DNA of 64,000 bases from Megascapheus bottae (taxonomy: Eukaryota; Chordata; Mammalia; Rodentia; Geomyidae). The stretch is from NCBI GenBank assembly GCA_024803745.1, contig JANJXV010000039.1, positions 6,700,001 to 6,764,000 on the forward strand. Direction: 5' to 3'. A program made the translations under genes and the position numbers. Below are positions 60,300-64,000 of the stretch, in pieces. The notes under the pieces were generated by a model, which was not told the origin of the DNA, searched no databases, and saw only the letters and a program-made list of their open reading frames with translations. Positions within the stretch are counted from its first letter, which is position 1. Every line of letters starts with the position of its first letter.

Positions 60300-60488
60300 T
60301 TCAATGCCCATGCCGGGTGAGGAGGTGCGCGTGCGCATAAGGACGTCCGCACAGGCGCGGAACCTTGGTGCCGCGCGGGGTGCAGTGCAGCACCGGACCC
60401 GTGGGGGCGTGTGCACCCGGAAGTGGCCCCCGTGCGCGGGAAGCGCGGACCGCCGTGCGGAGCCTGCGGCGCCGGTGGACGGGGCGCG
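60300..60488 (+). promoter_or_regulatory. CCDC97: CCDC97 CpG-island promoter and 5' UTR
   Basis: CpG-rich and TATA-less. Contains NRF1-like TGCGCGTGCGCA (60326-60337) and an ETS/GABP site CCGGAAGT (60417-60424). Typical of a housekeeping promoter. The start site is not determined. Confidence 0.65.
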
Positions 60489-60540
60489 ATGGAGAGGATT
60501 GACTTGGAGTCCGGGGCCGCGGCGGCGGCGAGGGATCCCG
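60489..60540 (+). CDS. CCDC97: CCDC97 exon 1
   Basis: 52 nt coding the Ala-rich N-terminus, in the CpG island. Phase-1 end before GTGAGA. Confidence 0.9.
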
Positions 60541-63500
60541 GTGAGAACGAGATGCTGGCCAGGCGGAGGCGACGGGAGGGAGTCGTGACGGTGCCACCAG
60601 GAAGTAACTGCTCGGGAAGGCCTCGCGGGGGACTCCTTATAGCGGCACACCCATGCCCAGTCCTTCCTGCCCGCCGCCACCGTGTCCCGCATTAACCTGC
60701 CATGGCTTCCTCTTCCTTTCCTCCCCTGAAGTTAACTTTTCCCCTGCCCCAGGTTAGCCCACTCCCTTGCCAGCCGACTCCCAGACTACCTTTAAACTTC
60801 TCCCCAGCCCTGGCCTAACGCTAGTTCTCAGACCAGCCCCTCCCCTGGCTTCAACAGCATCTGACTTTACCTCCCTCTTTCCTCATTCCATTGTAAATCT
60901 CCTGCTTCCCCCAAGTCTGAGGCCCAGGCTGCCCTTGTAAAAGGCCTACCTGCCCATGGGTACCTAAAATGTATTTGCGTTTGCTCATCTTTTCTGTCTC
61001 TCCTGTGTGCATATGTCCTGGGACTTGAACTCAGGGCCTGGGTGCTCTGAGCTTTTTCACCCAAGGCTGGAGCTCTACCATTTGAACCACAACTCCAGCT
61101 TTATGGTGGTCTATAGCGGATAAAAGGCTCACAACTTAGGCTGGGAATTTAGCCTAGTGGTCAAGTGCTTGCCTAGCATGCACGAAGACCCAGGTTCGAT
61201 TCCTCGGTATCACATACATTGCAAAATGCCAGAAATGGTGCTGTGGTTCAAGTGGTAGAGCTCTAGCCTTGAGAAAGCACAAGGATAGTGCCCAGGCACT
61301 GCGTTCAAGGCCCAGGACTGGCAAAAAAAAAAAAAGTCTCACAACTTTTTTGCCCCAAAGTTCATTAGGATTACAGCCAGTGACTCTTGAGTTCAAGCCC
61401 TGCCAGTACCAGCACACAAAAAGAATCCATTTGCAGCCACTCCTCCATTCCCTCCTCTTTCCTTCTACTTTTCTAAACAGCACACAATGCGTTGTCAGAA
61501 ATTATGCTCTTGTGCGCATCCCTACTTAAAAGTCAGCCTTGGGGTTGGCAGTGTGGCTTAGTTGTAGAGTGCTTGCCTAGCGTGCATGAAACCCTGGGCT
61601 CCACTCCACAGTATCACATGAACAGAAAAAGTCAGAAGTGGCACTGTGGCTCAAATGGTAGAATGGTAGCCTTGAGCACAGAGAGGCTCAGAGACAGAGC
61701 CCAGTCCCTGAATTCAAGCCCCAGACCTGCCAATAAAAAAAAAAAAAGTCAGCTTCCTGCTCGCTGTGAGCCCACCTGCAGGGCTCAGGACACAGCAGGC
61801 ACCCAGTAAGAGTAAGCCGACTAGGAGGAGACCTAGCACCCAGACCCCTCCTCTAATGCCTCCTTTCCTCTGCCCTGCTTCTCCTCCTGAACTAACAAAC
61901 ACTCCCTTCCCCAGTCTGTGCAGAGCCCAGACCTGGACACTGGGGGGAGCTGAGCCAGACTCCCGTCCCATCCAGACCCCAGGACAAGGAGGAGGTGGCA
62001 GAGAGCTCTGTAGAAACCCTCGACAGCGACACCCACAGGACTGAGAATGCCGCAGTGATTGCCATGCTGCAGGCCGTGGCTGCCAGCCGCCTGCCCGTGT
62101 GCAGTCAGCAGCAGGGTGAGCCCGACCTGACAGAGCATGAGAAGGTGGCCGTGCTGAGCCAGCTGTACCACAAGAAGCCGCTGGTATTCCTGGAGCGCTT
62201 CCGCACCAGCCTCCGGGAGGAGCACCTGGCCTGCTTTGGCCACCTGCGTGGCGACCACCGGGCCGACTTCTACTGTGCTGAGGTGGCACGGCAGGGCACT
62301 GCCCGGCCCCGCACCCTGCGGACCCGCCTGCGGAACAGGCGCTACGCTGCCCTGCGTGAGCTCATCCAAGGTGTGGAGGGCACCTGGGCAAGACAGGGAG
62401 AGCAGGGAAACTGAGGTGAGGGAGGGGGAAGCCTGGAGACAGACCTGTTTCTTGGTCCGTTGTGAGGCTTGAACTCAAGGTCTGAGTGCTATCCCTGAGC
62501 TTACTCTTTTGCTCAAGGCGAGGCTAGTCCTCTACTACTTTGAACCACAGCTCCGCTTCCGGTTTCTCAGTGGTTAATTGGAGATAAGAGTCTCACAGGG
62601 ACTTTTTTGCCCGGGTTGACTTTGAACCACAATCCTCAGATCTTAACCTCCAGAGTAGCTAGGATTATAGGCATGAGCCACTGGCACCCAGCTTGGGAGA
62701 CAGGTTTTGAACAAAGAAAAACATGAAGATGCTGAGACTGAAGTAGGGAGAGGGGCAGAGACGGGCTCTGAGGAAGATGGGGGACACAATAAGAGGCCAG
62801 AGTTTAGCAGATGGGTGGCAGTACTGGGGATCCAGCTCAGGGCCTCTACCCCTTGAGCCACGGCCCCAGTCATTTTGATTTTAGTTGATTTTTTTTTTCA
62901 GGTAGGGTCGCACACTTATTGCTTGGACTAGCCTTGAATGTGGATCCTTCTGTCTCTGTATCCCGAGTCCCTGGGGGCTGCAGGTGTGTGCTCCCTCTCC
63001 CAGCCTTACACATCTGCGCGTGCCCTGTCCACTCAGCCCCCGCCCCTCCCCCCCCACTGTCTGTCCTCGCACAGGGGGTGAGTATTTCAGCGATGAGCAG
63101 ATGAGGTACCGCGCACCGCTGCTGTATGAGCAGTACATCGGCCAGTACCTCACCCAAGAGGAGCTCAGTGCCCGCAACCCGGCCCCCCTGGCAGCCCGGC
63201 CCGGCTCCCCCAGCACGCCCGCCTGCCCGCTCTCCGATCTCCTGCTCCAGTCCTACCAGGAACGCGAACTGCAGCAGCGGCTGCTCCAGCAGCAGGAGGA
63301 GGAGGAGGCCTGCTTGGAGGAAGAGGAGGAGGAGGAAGAGGACAGTGATGAGGAAGGTGTGGGCAAGCAACAGGGAGACCCCAGTGGCCAGACACCCCTG
63401 CCCCAAGCCTGCCTGTCTCCTCTTCATCACCACACCCTTAAAGGAGTCAAGTGATCCCCCGACCCTCAGTCTCCGCTCCCAGTGCTTCCCCGAGCACCCT

Positions 63501-63680
63501 CCGCCCCTTCCCTTCAACAACCCCCCTGGACACCTGCTCTCCTTTTGCAGACCAGAGGTCCAGCAAAGACTCGGAGGCCTGGATGCCCGACTCAGAAGAG
63601 AGGCTGATCCTGCGGGAGGAGTTCACCAGCCGGATGCACCAACGCTTCCTGGATGGCAAGGACGGGGACTTTGACTACAG
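60489..63680 (+). CDS. CCDC97: CCDC97 coiled-coil domain-containing 97, first four coding exons (3' truncated by window)
   Basis: Conserved acidic protein, thought to be nuclear; proteomic links to the SF3b splicing complex have been reported, but the function is poorly known. Exons: 60489-60540, 61915-62370, 63075-63356, 63551-63680 (920 nt, 306 complete codons). Human CCDC97 is 343 aa, so about 38 C-terminal residues lie beyond the window. Visible: [17 protein letters not shown], a conserved central block ([38 protein letters not shown]), [19 protein letters not shown], a Gln-rich then Glu-rich stretch (about 245-262), and [21 protein letters not shown] has G at -3 and +4. Frame is kept across all junctions. 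The last donor (GTGCCC) is weak but is where the human exon ends. Confidence 0.95.
61012..61400. repeat. ID-like dimer inserted into a B1-like SINE, CCDC97 intron 1
   Basis: Minus-strand composite (from 61012) is interrupted by a plus-strand ID-like dimer (61138-61337). The duplicated target CTCACAACTT is at 61128-61137 and 61338-61347, and the composite resumes after it. Confidence 0.9.
61540..61748 (+). repeat. ID-like dimeric SINE, CCDC97 intron 1
   Basis: GTTGGCAGTGTGGCTTAG head, diverged second monomer, poly(A) tail at 61735-61748. Confidence 0.85.
61915..62370 (+). CDS. CCDC97: CCDC97 exon 2
   Basis: Encodes [50 protein letters not shown] and YAALRELIQ. Donor GTGTGG. Confidence 0.96.
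62457..62992 (-). repeat. B1-like composite, ID piece and B1 monomer, CCDC97 intron 2
   Basis: 62457-62693 composite (ATAGGCATGAGCCACTGGCA); 62818-62875 ID-type head (GGGGATCCAGCTCAGGGCC); 62900-62992 reverse B1. Confidence 0.72.
63075..63356 (+). CDS. CCDC97: CCDC97 exon 3
   Basis: Encodes [52 protein letters not shown] and a Glu-rich run ending EDSDEE. Confidence 0.96.
63551..63680 (+). CDS. CCDC97: CCDC97 exon 4
   Basis: Encodes [35 protein letters not shown] and DFDY. Ends in phase 2, followed by GTGCC and a C-run. Confidence 0.93.
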
Positions 63681-63811
63681 GTGCCCCCCCCCCCCGCCAG
63701 TACGCATGCCCAGGCGCCTTGCCAGGCCTGTGTCCCTCCAGCACACCCTACTTCGTGGTGTTAAAAGGCCCCAGAAAGTTCCTGGGCCTGGGTATTGTTT
63801 CTTTGGGGGTA

Positions 63812-64000
63812 TGTTTGTTGGTGGTAGGGCTTGAACTCTGGGCTGGGTGCTGTCCCTCAGCTCTTCAGCTCAAGGCTAGTGTTCTAACACTTTGAGCCCA
63901 CAGCGCCACTTTCAGTTTTCTCGTGGTTCATTGGAGATAAGAGTCTCATGGATTTCTGTGCCCGGGCTGGCTTTGAACCTCGATCCTCAGATCTCAGCCT
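63812..64000 (-). repeat. B1-like composite SINE cut by the window edge
   Basis: GGGCTTGAACTCTGGGC through GATCCTCAGATCTCAGCCT, the start of the head complement. Confidence 0.82.

Noticed and set aside
60268..60588. 106-codon plus-strand frame over CCDC97 exon 1
   Set aside because: It is in a different frame from the conserved CCDC97 start and is explained by CpG-island composition.

Overview
The window is mammalian nuclear DNA carrying three genes on the + strand: AXL (complete coding region, 20 coding exons, 1643-26413), HNRNPUL1 (complete coding region, 15 coding exons, 32222-57051) and CCDC97 (first four coding exons, 60489-63680, cut off by the right edge). This order matches the human 19q13.2 block, where from memory AXL lies between CYP2S1 and HNRNPUL1, with CCDC97 and TGFB1 following. 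All introns are GT-AG. The joined exons keep frame throughout, giving predicted proteins of 892 aa (AXL), 863 aa (HNRNPUL1) and at least 306 aa (CCDC97).

Organism: a rodent is likely. Introns and spacers are full of two SINE types. One has an ID-like, tRNA-derived head (box A TGGCCTAGTGG, box B GGTTCGATTCC) followed by a second ID-related monomer. The other has a B1/Alu-like head ending in a related tail. Plain B1 monomers and old MIRs also occur. ID-derived dimers and B1-ID composites are described from several rodent groups, including geomyoids (pocket mice, kangaroo rats, gophers), so a heteromyid or geomyoid is my tentative guess. AXL has rodent-like residues in the kinase domain. There is no bacterial, viral or mobile-element coding content.

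Layout: 1-1642 is AXL upstream sequence and proximal promoter. 1643-26413 is AXL; its 5.1-kb intron 4 holds most of the unusual sequence (long GT arrays, a CpG-rich block with AP-1 and TEAD motifs, and a 15-bp CpG-rich minisatellite). 26414 to about 28300 is probable AXL 3' UTR. 28300-31300 is a SINE-rich spacer with a strong CTCF-type motif at 30207. 31300-32900 is the HNRNPUL1 CpG-island promoter with nine CCAAT/ATTGG boxes. 32222-57051 is HNRNPUL1, with 3' UTR to about 58000. 58000-60300 is a spacer with another CTCF-like motif. 60300-64000 is the CCDC97 promoter and gene.

The genes are separate transcription units, not an operon. AXL is a GAS6-binding cell-surface receptor kinase, HNRNPUL1 a nuclear RNA/DNA-damage protein, and CCDC97 an acidic, probably nuclear protein. 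I found no convincing novel biological system. The observations most worth checking are the intron-4 AP-1/TEAD block of AXL, the CCAAT array of HNRNPUL1, the CTCF-like motifs in both spacers, and the reciprocal SINE nesting.
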